Shown: positions 9,027-17,583, counted from the first letter of the stretch. The stretch is 64,000 bases of DNA from Microcoleus vaginatus WJT46-NPBG5 (GCA_019359355.1 JAHHHM010000002.1:310001-374000), one strand, 5' to 3'. Numbers and translations: made by a program. The notes: a model not told the origin generated them from the letters alone.

Positions 9027-10232
9027 GTGAGTTTCTCTAACCCAAGCAAAAAAACATCCAACCGCTTAGATGCGTTGCTTTCCCTGCGAGGGTTTGCCTG
9101 CTTAATGGTTGTCATCGCCCACTGCGATCCACCCAAAGCCTCAATATTTTATCAAAATTACGATCTAAGCTGGTTACTTTTCAGCGCCGGCGGTGTTGCG
9201 GTTCGGATTTTCTTTTGTCTGTCAGGCTATCTGATGGGAAAAGCCTTTTACACGGAACGCTACTCAACAGATGCGCCGGGATTAATTAAATTTTGCCGCA
9301 ACCGAGCGCTGAGAATATTTCCGCTTTATTATTTTACCGTATTCATTTTAATTTTATTTGTTTACCCTGAACTTTTAAAACATGAAAATTGGGGTTATTT
9401 AGTTAGAATTTGCACCTTTACTTACAATCAAGCTTTACCCGTAACCTTTAATGGGGCATTTTGGTCTTTGTCAACCGAAGTTCAATTTTATTTAATTGTC
9501 CCGTTTATATTTACTTATTTCAAGCATCGCTTAATTACTCCAAATAAAGTGTTAGGGAGTATTTTTATAACGCTCGTTTTCTCTTTTGTTTTAAGATATG
9601 CAATCTGGATCATTATCGTTGCTCAATCTCCAGCGCCAGAAGCTCAATCTGCTGATTTTGTTAGATATATTTACACGCCATTAGTAACGAACTTAGATTC
9701 GTTTTTGTGTGGATTTTTCATTAATGCTTTAATTTATAGTGAAAAAACCGCTCAAAATTTTTCAAAAAAAGTGGCTTTCAGAAGTTATTTAAAAACTATC
9801 AAAATTCCAAGTGCAGCCATTTTGATGGTTCTGCTGTATTTATTCACCGCTTATTGTAAATATTATAACCAAAAACTTTTATTATTTGTTGCGCCGGCTC
9901 TAAGTGCGTCGCTGACATCTTTTTTTATCTTTGCCTTTGAATCTGGCGCAAATTATCAAGAATTTTCTATCAATGAAAAGCTTTCATTTAAAGCTTGCTT
10001 AAGAAATCCATTGAGAGTGTTTGAAGTTTTTGGCAATCTATCTTACGGGGTTTACCTTTGGCATCTTCCTATTATTGCCAATTTCAACCCTATTTTTACG
10101 TCCGAAATTCCCTTAGAAGCCTATTTTAAAAGATTGGCAGCAACCCTGATCGCTTCAGGATTGCTCGCCACTGTCACTTATTACTTCGTTGAAATCCCGG
10201 CAGTTAAATTCAAAACTTATAAAAAGTCTTAA
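9027..10232 (+). CDS. Acyltransferase-3 family membrane protein, copy 2 (GTG start)
   Basis: A 401-residue paralogue of the preceding gene, with the same landmarks: LRGFACLMVVIAHC, FFCLSGYLMGK, STEVQFYLIVPF and LSYGVYLWHLPI. The start is GTG at 9027-9029, eight bases after the upstream stop, so the two are almost certainly co-transcribed. Conserved blocks (RLDAL, ENWG-LVRI-TFTYNQ, LTSFFI-AFESG) show a tandem duplication; middle loops have diverged. Likely an inner-membrane O-acyltransferase acting on envelope carbohydrate; substrate unknown. A short inverted repeat CTTTTAG/CTAAAAG at 10254-10273 lies at the convergent end with the next gene and may contribute to termination. Confidence 0.87.
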   Translation: MSFSNPSKKTSNRLDALLSLRGFACLMVVIAHCDPPKASIFYQNYDLSWLLFSAGGVAVRIFFCLSGYLMGKAFYTERYSTDAPGLIKFCRNRALRIFPLYYFTVFILILFVYPELLKHENWGYLVRICTFTYNQALPVTFNGAFWSLSTEVQFYLIVPFIFTYFKHRLITPNKVLGSIFITLVFSFVLRYAIWIIIVAQSPAPEAQSADFVRYIYTPLVTNLDSFLCGFFINALIYSEKTAQNFSKKVAFRSYLKTIKIPSAAILMVLLYLFTAYCKYYNQKLLLFVAPALSASLTSFFIFAFESGANYQEFSINEKLSFKACLRNPLRVFEVFGNLSYGVYLWHLPIIANFNPIFTSEIPLEAYFKRLAATLIASGLLATVTYYFVEIPAVKFKTYKKS

Positions 10233-10266
10233 ATCTCACAGATGCCGGCGATTCTTTTAGACTTGC

Positions 10267-11046
10267 CTAAAAGTTATAACTTAAAACTGAAATAACCGAC
10301 CCAGTTGCCGGTAAATCCGAAGAACTGATTGCCATCGTATCGCTGTTAATCCTGCGAATTGAAGCATCATTCATCAAGCTTAAAAATTCCTCTATGGGCA
10401 CAAGATCGCAACTATTCGCATCAGCCGCTTGGGTGCGATAATGGGTAGGAATGACCATTTTAGGATTCAGCGCTTGCATCGCTTGCTTAGCTTCTTGAGG
10501 CGTATACGCTTTAGGGCCACCCCCCACCGGCAGCAACAGTAAATCAGGGCGTGCCAAGAGGATTTTTTGCTCTACACTGATCGGTGACGCTGCGCCTCCC
10601 AAGTGTAAAATATTAATTCCTCCTTGAGTCCAGCGCCAAGCCGTATTCGTGCCAAATCGCCGGCCACCCTCACGATCATGAGGGGTTTGAATGCCTTGAA
10701 CTTGGCTGCCATTCAGTTGATAAACCCCCGATTCATACAGCAGGCGCGGGTCGCCGGGTAATTGCTCTGTTGCCCCTTCATCTAATAGCTGAGAGCTAAT
10801 TAATACCAGATCAGAGGCAACCGTAGGCGGACGATATCCTGCCGTGCAACCTTGAGTGCGGAAGGGATTTACTAACACCTTTTGACCGGCACTCGTAAAC
10901 AAAAAGCAAGTATGACCCAGCCATTGGACAGAAAGCGTGTCATTGGTTTGAGCCTGATAGGTTTGCAATCCAGACGCTAAACCCGTTGCTAGAGTCGCCA
11001 AAAAACCTGTCCGCGCATAGCGCATTAACTGTCGCCGCTTCATCAT
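10267..11046 (-). CDS. Metallo-beta-lactamase-fold protein with degenerate metal site
   Basis: This 259-residue protein starts with an RR-containing leader (KRRQLMRYA followed by a hydrophobic stretch and AQT), a likely Tat signal. The fold markers are those of UlaG-like MBL proteins: WLGHTCFLF near residue 42, VLVNPFRTQG, LLLLPVGGG, and MVIPTHYRT near residue 200. The HxHxDH block that should follow the first strand is replaced by ISSQLLDEG, and the later HAGD block reads HLGGAA. Only the H of GHTC and the H of THYRT remain of the usual ligands, so metal-dependent hydrolysis is doubtful. Probably an exported binding or scaffold protein. It follows pabA on the same strand after an inverted repeat. 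Confidence 0.75.
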   Translation of the reverse strand: MMKRRQLMRYARTGFLATLATGLASGLQTYQAQTNDTLSVQWLGHTCFLFTSAGQKVLVNPFRTQGCTAGYRPPTVASDLVLISSQLLDEGATEQLPGDPRLLYESGVYQLNGSQVQGIQTPHDREGGRRFGTNTAWRWTQGGINILHLGGAASPISVEQKILLARPDLLLLPVGGGPKAYTPQEAKQAMQALNPKMVIPTHYRTQAADANSCDLVPIEEFLSLMNDASIRRINSDTMAISSSDLPATGSVISVLSYNF

Positions 11047-11084
11047 TAATTGCTAATTGTCGTGGGTGAGTTTAGGGTTTGTTC

Positions 11085-11147
11085 ATTTGTCATTTGTCGT
11101 TTGTCAGTTTGGAATAATTACTCCCTGACAAATGACCGATGACAAAT
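11085..11147. repeat. Imperfect inverted repeat of TTTGTCA heptamers
   Basis: Left arm 11085-11107 and right arm 11125-11147 can pair over 23 bases with three mismatches around a 17-base loop. Each arm is built from TTTGTCA-type heptamers, another STRR class. The hairpin lies just after the pabA stop codon and may stabilise or end the transcript, though no T-run follows on the minus strand. Confidence 0.65.
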
Positions 11148-11156
11148 AGAACATGA

Positions 11157-11747
11157 TTATGACAGTTGTTCCAGGAAATTTCGCAACAACTGTTTACCGG
11201 CATTGGTGAGAATACTTTCTGGATGAAATTGGACACCCTCGATGTGCGGATATTTTCGGTGTCGCACACCCATAATCGTGCCATCATCCACCCAAGCAGT
11301 AATTTCTAGCACATCTGGACAACTAGGCCGGTCAATCACCAAACTATGATAACGGGTTGCGGTCATGGGTGTTTCGATTCCTCGGAAAACTCCAATGCCG
11401 GTGTGTGTCACCTGGGAGGTTTTGCCGTGCATTAACTCTGGCGCGGAGACAATGTTGCCTCCAAACACTTGACCGATGCTTTGATGGCCCAGGCAAACGC
11501 CCAAAATTGGCATTGTGGGTCCTAGCTTTTCGATGGTTTCTAGAGAGATGCCGGCATCTTCCGGGCGACCTGGGCCAGGGGAAATCACGATCCCAGCAGC
11601 ACCAGAGTTGCGGATTTCCTCAACAGAAATTTGGTCATTGCGATAAACCTGAATTTCTGCAGCCACCGGCAACTCTATGCCGATTTCTCCAAGATACTGC
11701 ACTAGGTTGTAGGTAAAACTATCGTAGTTATCAATGACAATAATCAA
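11157..11747 (-). CDS. pabA: Glutamine amidotransferase, aminodeoxychorismate/anthranilate synthase component II
   Basis: The class-I glutamine amidotransferase begins IIVIDNYDSFTYN, has SPGPGRPEDAG near residue 55, the nucleophile motif GVCLGHQ near 78 and the HPESI histidine/glutamate near 172. It releases ammonia from glutamine for the chorismate-using partner in folate (PabB) or tryptophan (TrpE) synthesis; one subunit often serves both. The open frame extends upstream into dgkA, but the family N-terminus and an AGGAG at 11756-11764 (minus strand) point to a TTG start at 11745-11747, giving 196 residues, the usual length. The start lies 20 bases after the dgkA stop, so it is the last gene of a DUF3285-ybeY-dgkA-pabA operon. 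Confidence 0.9.
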   Translation of the reverse strand: MIIVIDNYDSFTYNLVQYLGEIGIELPVAAEIQVYRNDQISVEEIRNSGAAGIVISPGPGRPEDAGISLETIEKLGPTMPILGVCLGHQSIGQVFGGNIVSAPELMHGKTSQVTHTGIGVFRGIETPMTATRYHSLVIDRPSCPDVLEITAWVDDGTIMGVRHRKYPHIEGVQFHPESILTNAGKQLLRNFLEQLS

Positions 11748-11767
11748 AACTTGCGCTCCTCTCGCTA

Positions 11768-12307
11768 TTAGCTCATGGCTAATTCTTGAACCAAGGCTAT
11801 GAGTGGCGGCAGCAAAATCGAGCCGGCCACGAGTACGGCTGCAAATGCTGAAACTAGCACTGCACCAGCCGCACAATCTTTGGCTATTTTAGCGAGGTCG
11901 TGGTAAGCCTGCTGAACCGTTAAGTCAACGACCGATTCAATTGCAGTATTTAACAGTTCCATTGCCAAGACTGCCCCAACGGTTAGACCGATCACGGCCA
12001 TTTCCACTGCATTTCGATGTAAAAAAGCACCCAAAGCAATGGCCAAACTGCCAATGATCACATGGATGCGAAAGTTGCGTTGAGTGCGGAAGGCGTAGTA
12101 AAGGCCGGCCCAGGCGTATTTAAAACTAATGAGTAAGTTTGGCGCAACCCGCCAGGCCAATTCCCGCTTGATTTTCCCTACCTGATTCGATTTGTTGACA
12201 GGCGGGGTGGAAATATCTTGGGGCATAGGCAGGGGAGTTGGAGGTAAAGGTTGGTCGCAAATAGAGTGGGCCGTTGCGGATGAGATGGGCCGTTCATTTA
12301 ATTGCAT
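11768..12307 (-). CDS. dgkA: Prokaryotic diacylglycerol/undecaprenol kinase
   Basis: A 179-residue inner-membrane kinase with three predicted membrane helices. The signature AMELLNTAIESVVDL near residues 113-128 holds the glutamate, asparagine and glutamate that bind ATP-metal, and NFRIHVIIG precedes helix one. It phosphorylates diacylglycerol or undecaprenol with ATP, recycling lipid carriers. About 45 polar N-terminal residues precede the conserved region, longer than in E. coli but usual for cyanobacterial members. It lies 62 bases after ybeY and directly before pabA, the same order seen in many cyanobacteria. A translation start inside this frame was the source of the spurious longer pabA frame. 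Confidence 0.9.
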   Translation of the reverse strand: MQLNERPISSATAHSICDQPLPPTPLPMPQDISTPPVNKSNQVGKIKRELAWRVAPNLLISFKYAWAGLYYAFRTQRNFRIHVIIGSLAIALGAFLHRNAVEMAVIGLTVGAVLAMELLNTAIESVVDLTVQQAYHDLAKIAKDCAAGAVLVSAFAAVLVAGSILLPPLIALVQELAMS

Positions 12308-12369
12308 AACGATTAAGCTTAACGCGCCTCCGACGGATTACTCATTGAAAGTTTGGTACGCCTGCACTC

Positions 12370-12897
12370 TTAGGACTGAACGTCTTTTGCGCTTTCAGTG
12401 ATAAGACCTATTTTCTGCAGTAAAGTTGCTTGCTGGTTTAACATTTCAGTTAAACTTTCTTCGTCTGGGTGATCCCAGCCCAAAAGATGCAGAAGTCCGT
12501 GGGCAGCCAGCCATGCAAGCTCGGTTTTTAAGCTGTGCCCCTGCTGTTGGGCTTGCCGGCTTGCGGTATCGACAGAAATGACGATATCACCCAAATATAA
12601 GGGCAGCTCCTCGATTACCATAGCTGCTGGAGGACATTCTACCTCTAAAGCCGCAAACGCCAAAACATCTGTCGCTTGATCTCGATGCCGGTACTGAGCG
12701 TTGAGGCTTTGGATTTCAGCATCGTCACTCAGGCGCAAGCTTAGTTCATAAGCCGGTGCCGCCGGCATATCCGGGTGCAAGATTTCTAGCCAATCACAGA
12801 ACCAATTTTGCCAGGTTTCCTCGCTAATCGGGCTGGCAGACGGGTCATCGCCATAGAAATAATCTTGCACACTGACTTCAAATTCTACGCTTCCCAT
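12370..12897 (-). CDS. ybeY: Endoribonuclease YbeY (rRNA maturation)
   Basis: A 175-residue metal-dependent single-strand endoribonuclease for 16S rRNA 3'-end processing and 70S quality control. The zinc site [11 protein letters not shown] near residues 132-142 matches the family motif (three histidines), and TDVLAFA and LGDIVIS are the other conserved strands. The N-terminus has about 35 extra residues, common in cyanobacteria. Transcription runs from the DUF3285 gene, 17 bases upstream, through ybeY into dgkA and pabA. Confidence 0.93.
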   Translation of the reverse strand: MGSVEFEVSVQDYFYGDDPSASPISEETWQNWFCDWLEILHPDMPAAPAYELSLRLSDDAEIQSLNAQYRHRDQATDVLAFAALEVECPPAAMVIEELPLYLGDIVISVDTASRQAQQQGHSLKTELAWLAAHGLLHLLGWDHPDEESLTEMLNQQATLLQKIGLITESAKDVQS

Positions 12898-12914
12898 GCC
12901 GCCTCGCTTTGTGA

Positions 12915-13106
12915 TTAACGAGTCAGGTAAGCCAAACCAACCAGGACAGCCAACAGGCCGGTACTGGTCATCACAAAATGCTTCACAGAGGTGCCACGCT
13001 TACGCACCATGTTTCGCATCGCCAGCTTGACATAACTATCTTTTTTTGGTTCTGAGCCTGGTGCCGGCTGCTCAGAAGTTGGGGACGGTGAAGAGGATTG
13101 GCTCAT
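12915..13106 (-). CDS. DUF3285 small membrane protein
   Basis: The protein has 63 residues: a serine/proline-rich start, a basic stretch ([15 protein letters not shown]) and one C-terminal hydrophobic helix. This matches DUF3285, a short cyanobacterial family usually found immediately upstream of ybeY. The function is unknown. It is the first gene of the apparent ybeY-dgkA-pabA operon, with the promoter presumably in the 460-base divergent spacer shared with the universal stress protein gene. Confidence 0.85.
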   Translation of the reverse strand: MSQSSSPSPTSEQPAPGSEPKKDSYVKLAMRNMVRKRGTSVKHFVMTSTGLLAVLVGLAYLTR

Positions 13107-13566
13107 AGGGATGGGTCGTTAGGGTTTAAATTCAGCTGATCTAGCTGGAAATCGCTTTAATTGTAAAGATAAACTGACAAAACTACCTTATCAATCTAAC
13201 AAGTTATCTGGCAAAGAGTTGCCAATTTGCTCAATTCTCAAGGGGGGTGCCGGCAACACTTGCGGTCGCGCCTCAAATACTACAGGCCGGCGGCTTGAGG
13301 CTGCCGGTTGGGAGCGTTCTCTTAAGCGTTATTGCAGTGCTCGCCCGACTCAAACTCTCCCTCAATCGCACATTTGAGCAACTGATCTAGCGGAGCAACA
13401 ACCGTGCTGTTTTAATTTGGGATATTTATAAAAATCTATTAAAAGCAACCGAGTTAATACAGCTCAATATAACAACAGTGTAAAGTTTTATAAAAACCGG
13501 CGTTAAACTTCTAGCGAACGCAACGCCTTTACTAAACTTAAGCCTAATTCTAAGGACAAACAAACC
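13107..13566. other. Divergent intergenic region between DUF3285 and the stress protein gene
   Basis: These 460 bases separate divergent genes and must carry both promoters. I see several GCCGGC-type palindromes near 13246-13306, including an imperfect hairpin around 13285-13308, but no recognisable regulatory site or hidden gene. Confidence 0.5.
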
Positions 13567-14091
13567 ATGAGCTTTAAAAAAATGCTGGTTGCCATTGATC
13601 GCTTAACCCTAAGTGAAACAGTGTTTGAGGAAGCCCTGGAGCTGGCCCAAAAACAAGGTGCTAGCCTGATGGTGTTTCACTGCATCAACTGGCAAAACGA
13701 GGGACAGATCACGCCGCTGACAGGGTCTTCTATCGGGTTTGATGTGGGGAGTGGTATGGGTCTCGATCCAACCGGCGGAGTCATGGAACAAACGTTGCAG
13801 CAGGAGCGTTTGCAACAGGAACTCCAGCAAGTGCAAGGATGGATAGACACCTACGGCCAAAAAGCAGCAAAGTTGGGAATTGCCACCGAATCTTATTACA
13901 AAGTCGGCGATGCCGGTCAGAGCATTTGTGAAGTCGCTCGCAACTGGGGTGCTGACTTAATTGTGATCGGGCGTCAAGGCCATACAGCCCTGACGGAAAT
14001 GTTGATGGGAAGTGTGAGCAATTATGTTTTGCATCACGCTCCCTGTTCCGTGCTCGTGGTGCAAGGAATGAAGCCCGCAGCACAGGCGTAA
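13567..14091 (+). CDS. Universal stress protein (UspA family)
   Basis: A 174-residue cytosolic protein with a single Usp domain. The ATP-binding pattern G-2x-G-9x-G-S is intact (GRQGHTALTEMLMGS near residues 138-154), so it probably binds ATP. The N-terminal KMLVAIDR strand is typical. An insert at about residues 55-95 with a Gln/Glu-rich helix (LQQERLQQELQQ) makes it longer than a minimal Usp. It is monocistronic: the upstream gene is divergent and the downstream one is on the other strand. A stress-related role is a family inference. Confidence 0.9.
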   Translation: MSFKKMLVAIDRLTLSETVFEEALELAQKQGASLMVFHCINWQNEGQITPLTGSSIGFDVGSGMGLDPTGGVMEQTLQQERLQQELQQVQGWIDTYGQKAAKLGIATESYYKVGDAGQSICEVARNWGADLIVIGRQGHTALTEMLMGSVSNYVLHHAPCSVLVVQGMKPAAQA

Positions 14092-14378
14092 AAGCGAAAG
14101 CATTGGTGTCAACTGCAAGCATCCGGGCGAAGAGAATATTGCGATTTCGCTACGCGACCGGGGAGACGATGCCCACGCCGGCTGACGCCCCTACAGCCAG
14201 AAAATCACACCTCGCTCGCGCAACTTGGCAGGAGAAAGCATCAAGGGTTTTTCACCCTACGCTGCGAGGGTTTGGGCTGTGTGAGTGCGATTTCACCCGC
14301 TCAACTTCAATTGACACCAATGCCAGAATTCGCCCCTACAGCCTATAAATCTTGTATTTGCTGGTGCTGGGTAGCTAC

Positions 14379-14510
14379 CTACATATCGCCGCCGCGAGCA
14401 GCCAGCAAAAAGATGACGATCGGCCCAGAAAGCATGATCAGAGCAACAAACGTTAGCTGAACAATTGCTTCCCAATTGACGTTGCTGACAAAACTCGTTA
14501 AAAAGTCCAT
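14379..14510 (-). CDS. psb30: Photosystem II protein Psb30 (Ycf12)
   Basis: A 43-residue thylakoid membrane subunit of photosystem II near the PsbJ/cytochrome b559 side. The sequence starts MDFLTSFVSNVNWE and has one membrane helix ending LLSGP-like then FLLAARGG, the Psb30 signature. The frame is open for 47 codons further upstream, but the ATG at 14508-14510 is preceded by GGGAGGAAGA and gives the family length. It is convergent with the stress protein gene and divergent from the YkgJ gene. Confidence 0.88.
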   Translation of the reverse strand: MDFLTSFVSNVNWEAIVQLTFVALIMLSGPIVIFLLAARGGDM

Positions 14511-14693
14511 TCTTCCTCCCGACTTGACCCAACAAATTTGGATGGCTAAGCGTAAAAATCCGCTTTTGATTTTACCTGTTGGGTGTTCATTTTTTTTAAT
14601 TAAGTTTACAAAAATCAATAAAATGCAAAAGATGGAAGTCCGCAGTCCCACCTGCTAAGCTCAAATGACAAGGCGTAAAAGTGAGTTTTGACA

Positions 14694-15044
14694 ATGGCCA
14701 CTTGGCGATGTGTAAAGCAATGTGGGGCGTGCTGCTACCTCGAACCCTCAGAGCGTCCCGATTTGGATGAGTATTTATCGCCAGAAGAGTTAGAGCGTTA
14801 CCTCAGCATGGTGGGTGTGGATGGGTGGTGCGTTAATTTTGATCGCGCGACGCGAGAATGTCGCATTTATGAAGATCGGCCTCGCTTCTGCCGCGTTCAG
14901 GTGAATGTTTTTCAAGATTTATATGGGATTGAGCCTGAAGAGTTAAACGATTTTGCCATTGAATGCTGCCAGGAGCATATTGAGGATATGTACGGTGAGC
15001 GCAGCTTGGAAATGCACCGATTTGACGAGGCAGTGGGAATTTAA
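14694..15044 (+). CDS. YkgJ-type cysteine cluster protein
   Basis: The 116-residue protein starts MATWRCVKQCGACC, giving the CxxxCxxCC cluster of the YkgJ (CxxCxxCC) family thought to bind zinc or an iron-sulfur cluster. A second group is C-x12-C in WCVNFDRATRECRIY and RPRFCRV. The length and motif spacing match cyanobacterial homologues. TTG at 14688 is in frame, but ATG at 14694 fits the conserved N-terminus. It lies between psb30 and two GDT1-type exporter genes. The role is unknown; a link to metal handling is only suggested by neighbours. Confidence 0.85.
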   Translation: MATWRCVKQCGACCYLEPSERPDLDEYLSPEELERYLSMVGVDGWCVNFDRATRECRIYEDRPRFCRVQVNVFQDLYGIEPEELNDFAIECCQEHIEDMYGERSLEMHRFDEAVGI

Positions 15045-15211
15045 AGCGATTTTCTGGCGCGGACAGCTTTGTTTCTCCCACTGCTTAACTCTGGCTCACC
15101 CCCAGCCGGAATTCCTGGCCTACACAAGCGATCTCTACCGGCAGGCTTGATATTTGATCCCCTTTTCTGAGAAAATGAAAGGAATATGAAAAAAAATAGC
15201 GGTGAGCGAAA

Positions 15212-15673
15212 TTGCTTGTGAAACTTGTGTCTGCGCCTTCAACCTTGCCGGCTCCTGAGTTCCCGGTTTCTGGACTAGATAGCCCCCAACACTTAAGCAA
15301 GCGAGAATTGAACGATGGGGGTGAGGTATTGCCGGCTGAACGTAGCGAAATTAAAAGTTTTCAGACAGCAGAACGGGCGGCAAAACCGAAGACACGCAAG
15401 GGATTATCTGTTTTTTGGTCTACGTTTATAACGATTTTCTTAGCTGAACTTGGAGACAAAACCCAAGTTACAACATTACTCATGAGTGCCGAATCTCACT
15501 CGCCTTGGCTAGTTTTTGCGGGTGCCGGCACAGCACTGGTTGCTACTAGCTTAGTCGGCGTTCTATTAGGTCAATGGCTGGCAAAGCGGCTTTCTCCGAA
15601 AACTTTGGAAACCTCAGCCGGTGTGAGTATGCTGCTGATTTCCGCACTCCTGCTTTGGGATGTAGTGCGTTAA
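15212..15673 (+). CDS. Half-size TMEM165/GDT1 (UPF0016) cation exporter subunit 1
   Basis: This protein has one copy of the UPF0016 signature (FLAELGDKTQ near residue 78) inside three predicted membrane helices. Full-length exporters carry two inverted copies, so this half must pair with a partner, most plausibly the next gene. The family moves Mn2+ or Ca2+ out of the cytosol in exchange for protons. About 65 soluble N-terminal residues precede the first helix. The start is uncertain: TTG at 15212, GTG at 15218 or GTG at 15224 are all in frame. Cyanobacteria with split genes are known to use the two proteins together. Confidence 0.85.
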   Translation: MLVKLVSAPSTLPAPEFPVSGLDSPQHLSKRELNDGGEVLPAERSEIKSFQTAERAAKPKTRKGLSVFWSTFITIFLAELGDKTQVTTLLMSAESHSPWLVFAGAGTALVATSLVGVLLGQWLAKRLSPKTLETSAGVSMLLISALLLWDVVR

Positions 15674-15723
15674 AACTCGCTCCATTAAATATACTCAGCA
15701 CTTAGCACTCAGGACTGGCAATT

Positions 15724-16032
15724 ATGGACTGGCAACTTATCGGATTAAGTTTTATCACGGTATTTTTGTCTGAATTAGGAGACAAAAGCCAATTAGCAGC
15801 AATTGCACTCAGTGGTAGTTCTAAATCGCCTTGGACAGTATTTTGGGGAAGTGTTGCCGCCTTGTTATTAGCTAGCTTTCTGGGTGTAATTGTTGGAGAA
15901 GGCGCAGCTCAACTTTTACCGGCTCGTTTAGTGAAGACAGTAGCCGCAGTTGGCTTTGCACTTATGGCTTTGCGCTTACTGTGGCCCAAGGAAAATTCAC
16001 CCGAAAGTTTGGAAGAAACGCTTGGGGATTAG
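15724..16032 (+). CDS. Half-size TMEM165/GDT1 (UPF0016) cation exporter subunit 2
   Basis: The 102-residue protein has three membrane helices and the motif FLSELGDKSQ near residue 15. It is the second half of a split Mn2+/Ca2+ exporter, lying 50 bases after subunit 1 on the same strand, probably in one transcript. A classic hairpin terminator at 16069-16094 ends the unit. The motif has KS instead of KT, a difference also seen between the two halves of fused homologues. Confidence 0.87.
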   Translation: MDWQLIGLSFITVFLSELGDKSQLAAIALSGSSKSPWTVFWGSVAALLLASFLGVIVGEGAAQLLPARLVKTVAAVGFALMALRLLWPKENSPESLEETLGD

Positions 16033-16068
16033 GCAAGAGAGTGTGTGTTCTCTACCCTACAAAAAGCA

Positions 16069-16094
16069 AAAGCCCCTACGATCAGAGGGGCTTT
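16069..16094. terminator. Bidirectional Rho-independent terminator
   Basis: AAAGCCCCT (16069-16077) pairs perfectly with AGGGGCTTT (16086-16094) around an 8-base loop, with A-rich and T-containing flanks. It sits between the convergent exporter gene and the next minus-strand gene and can serve both. Confidence 0.85.
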
Positions 16095-16115
16095 AAACAT
16101 TATCAAATGAGACGA

Positions 16116-16631
16116 TTAACTGATTGCTTCAGCCGGTGATTGCCGGTAGGACAAGCTCAACAGCATCCCTGCCGATGCGAGTTTAAGCGCTTCTAAGGCC
16201 CAATAACTCCCGTGCATCTGATTCATTGCATTGGGAACTTCGGATGCCGGCTCAAACAAATTTAGCTGCATTCCCAAAGCGCTCATGTGAGGGGTAAGGC
16301 CATAAGTATCCACCAAGGCAACCGCCAACAGGAGCAAAGATAAAATAATTGCTGTGCGCCCCCGTGAGATCGGTAGATAGTGGGTGTTGAGAAGAACTAA
16401 TGACCCTGTCAGCGCCAAAGCCGCACCAACTAACTCTAGGCGATTAAACACCCAGAAAATTGAATAGCCTGCCGAAGCAAACCCCGGTTGAGTTAGCATC
16501 CCTGCCGTGTAAAGACTGGGCATCATTACGAAATCAACAAGCAAGCTGGCACCTAGCCAGAATGCTAGCGTAAAAATGACAACGGTTTGCCAGGAGGGTC
16601 GCTTGAATTCATTTTGAGAAATAGCCGCCAT
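16116..16631 (-). CDS. Integral membrane protein of unknown function
   Basis: The 171-residue protein has four predicted membrane helices (about residues 15-35, 55-80, 88-110 and 142-160) and a short polar loop. Its layout resembles DUF4149-type proteins, but I cannot confirm the family by eye. A polar loop contains EPASEVPNAMNQMHGSYW. The gene is convergent with the GDT1 pair, sharing the hairpin terminator, and the start ATG at 16629-16631 is followed upstream by AGGAAATT, a fair ribosome binding site. Confidence 0.7.
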   Translation of the reverse strand: MAAISQNEFKRPSWQTVVIFTLAFWLGASLLVDFVMMPSLYTAGMLTQPGFASAGYSIFWVFNRLELVGAALALTGSLVLLNTHYLPISRGRTAIILSLLLLAVALVDTYGLTPHMSALGMQLNLFEPASEVPNAMNQMHGSYWALEALKLASAGMLLSLSYRQSPAEAIS

Positions 16632-16870
16632 AGAATTTCCTCTTCCTGTCTTATCTTTAGCTTAGCCAAGATTCGACCGAACAAATATGAAGTATTTTTA
16701 CGAATAAAGCTGCAATCAATTTAAAAAAAATTGTGGGAATTTCTGCTAATTTCTTCTAGGAATTCCTAAGACATTTTTGCAGCACCGGCTTGCCGAAAAC
16801 TATAATTAATAAAAATCTGGTTTAACCCTGTCAGAGCGGATCGCATTGAAACCCGATTGGGAATTGAAAT

Positions 16871-17431
16871 ATGCGTGTTGTATCGGTATTTGGAGCAAGC
16901 TTAGCAATTTCGGCAGCAAGTTGGGCAATAACCGGCCCGTCAGCACCGGCAGTTCAGCTAGCAGATGGCACCGTCTATTTTGTTCAGCCACCCCGCTTGG
17001 TTGAAGCAACCACAACCCAAAAAGGCACCTATGTGTGGGGCGCAACCTACTATTTCACCCTGAGTGTGCCAGAAAATGCGGGCGAACCGCTTCAGCAGGT
17101 GACATTCAACCAAGCTGAAGGCACAGACACAGTGCGATTTGAGCTGGAAGACACCCGCTCATTTGAAGGAACGCGCTGGGACAAAGGCACAAAATTTGCC
17201 CTAGGGCCGGTTGCGAAAGATCCGCAAACGGGAAGCATTTCGGTAAGGTTTGACCCGCCCATTCCTCCCGGCAAAACAGTGACAATTGGCCTACGTCCGT
17301 ACCAAAACCCACGTTATAGCGGCATCTATCTTTTTGGCGTCACCGCTTTTCCTGCCGGCGAAAAAGCTCATGCTCAATTTCTTGGATATGGCCGGCTGCA
17401 TTTCTACAGCAGCAGTGATGGGGGATTTTGA
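16871..17431 (+). CDS. DUF2808 secreted protein
   Basis: A 186-residue protein with an N-terminal signal peptide (hydrophobic residues 3-28, then AVQLADG). The mature part has the DUF2808 layout: DGTVYFVQPPRL, YYFTLSVPENAGEPLQ, PVAKDPQTGSISVRFDPP and YLFGVTAFP. DUF2808 is almost confined to cyanobacteria and is thought to be beta-rich and periplasmic or extracellular; its role is not established. It stands alone on the plus strand, followed after 152 bases by queC. Confidence 0.88.
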   Translation: MRVVSVFGASLAISAASWAITGPSAPAVQLADGTVYFVQPPRLVEATTTQKGTYVWGATYYFTLSVPENAGEPLQQVTFNQAEGTDTVRFELEDTRSFEGTRWDKGTKFALGPVAKDPQTGSISVRFDPPIPPGKTVTIGLRPYQNPRYSGIYLFGVTAFPAGEKAHAQFLGYGRLHFYSSSDGGF

Positions 17432-17583
17432 AATTGCACAGAAGGCCGGGATTAGGAAACTCTGGGAGTTGAGGATTTGGGTGTCTGTCAGGCTTAGCCA
17501 GGAAAAATTTACTCGATACAATAACTCTAAATTGGCCGACACTCGTTATACTCAGAACTCAGAACTCAAAAGCTCAGAACTGA

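Noticed and set aside
11748-11876. Longer N-terminus for pabA inside dgkA
   Set aside because: The added 43 residues are an out-of-frame reading of dgkA; the family start and ribosome binding site support TTG at 11745-11747.
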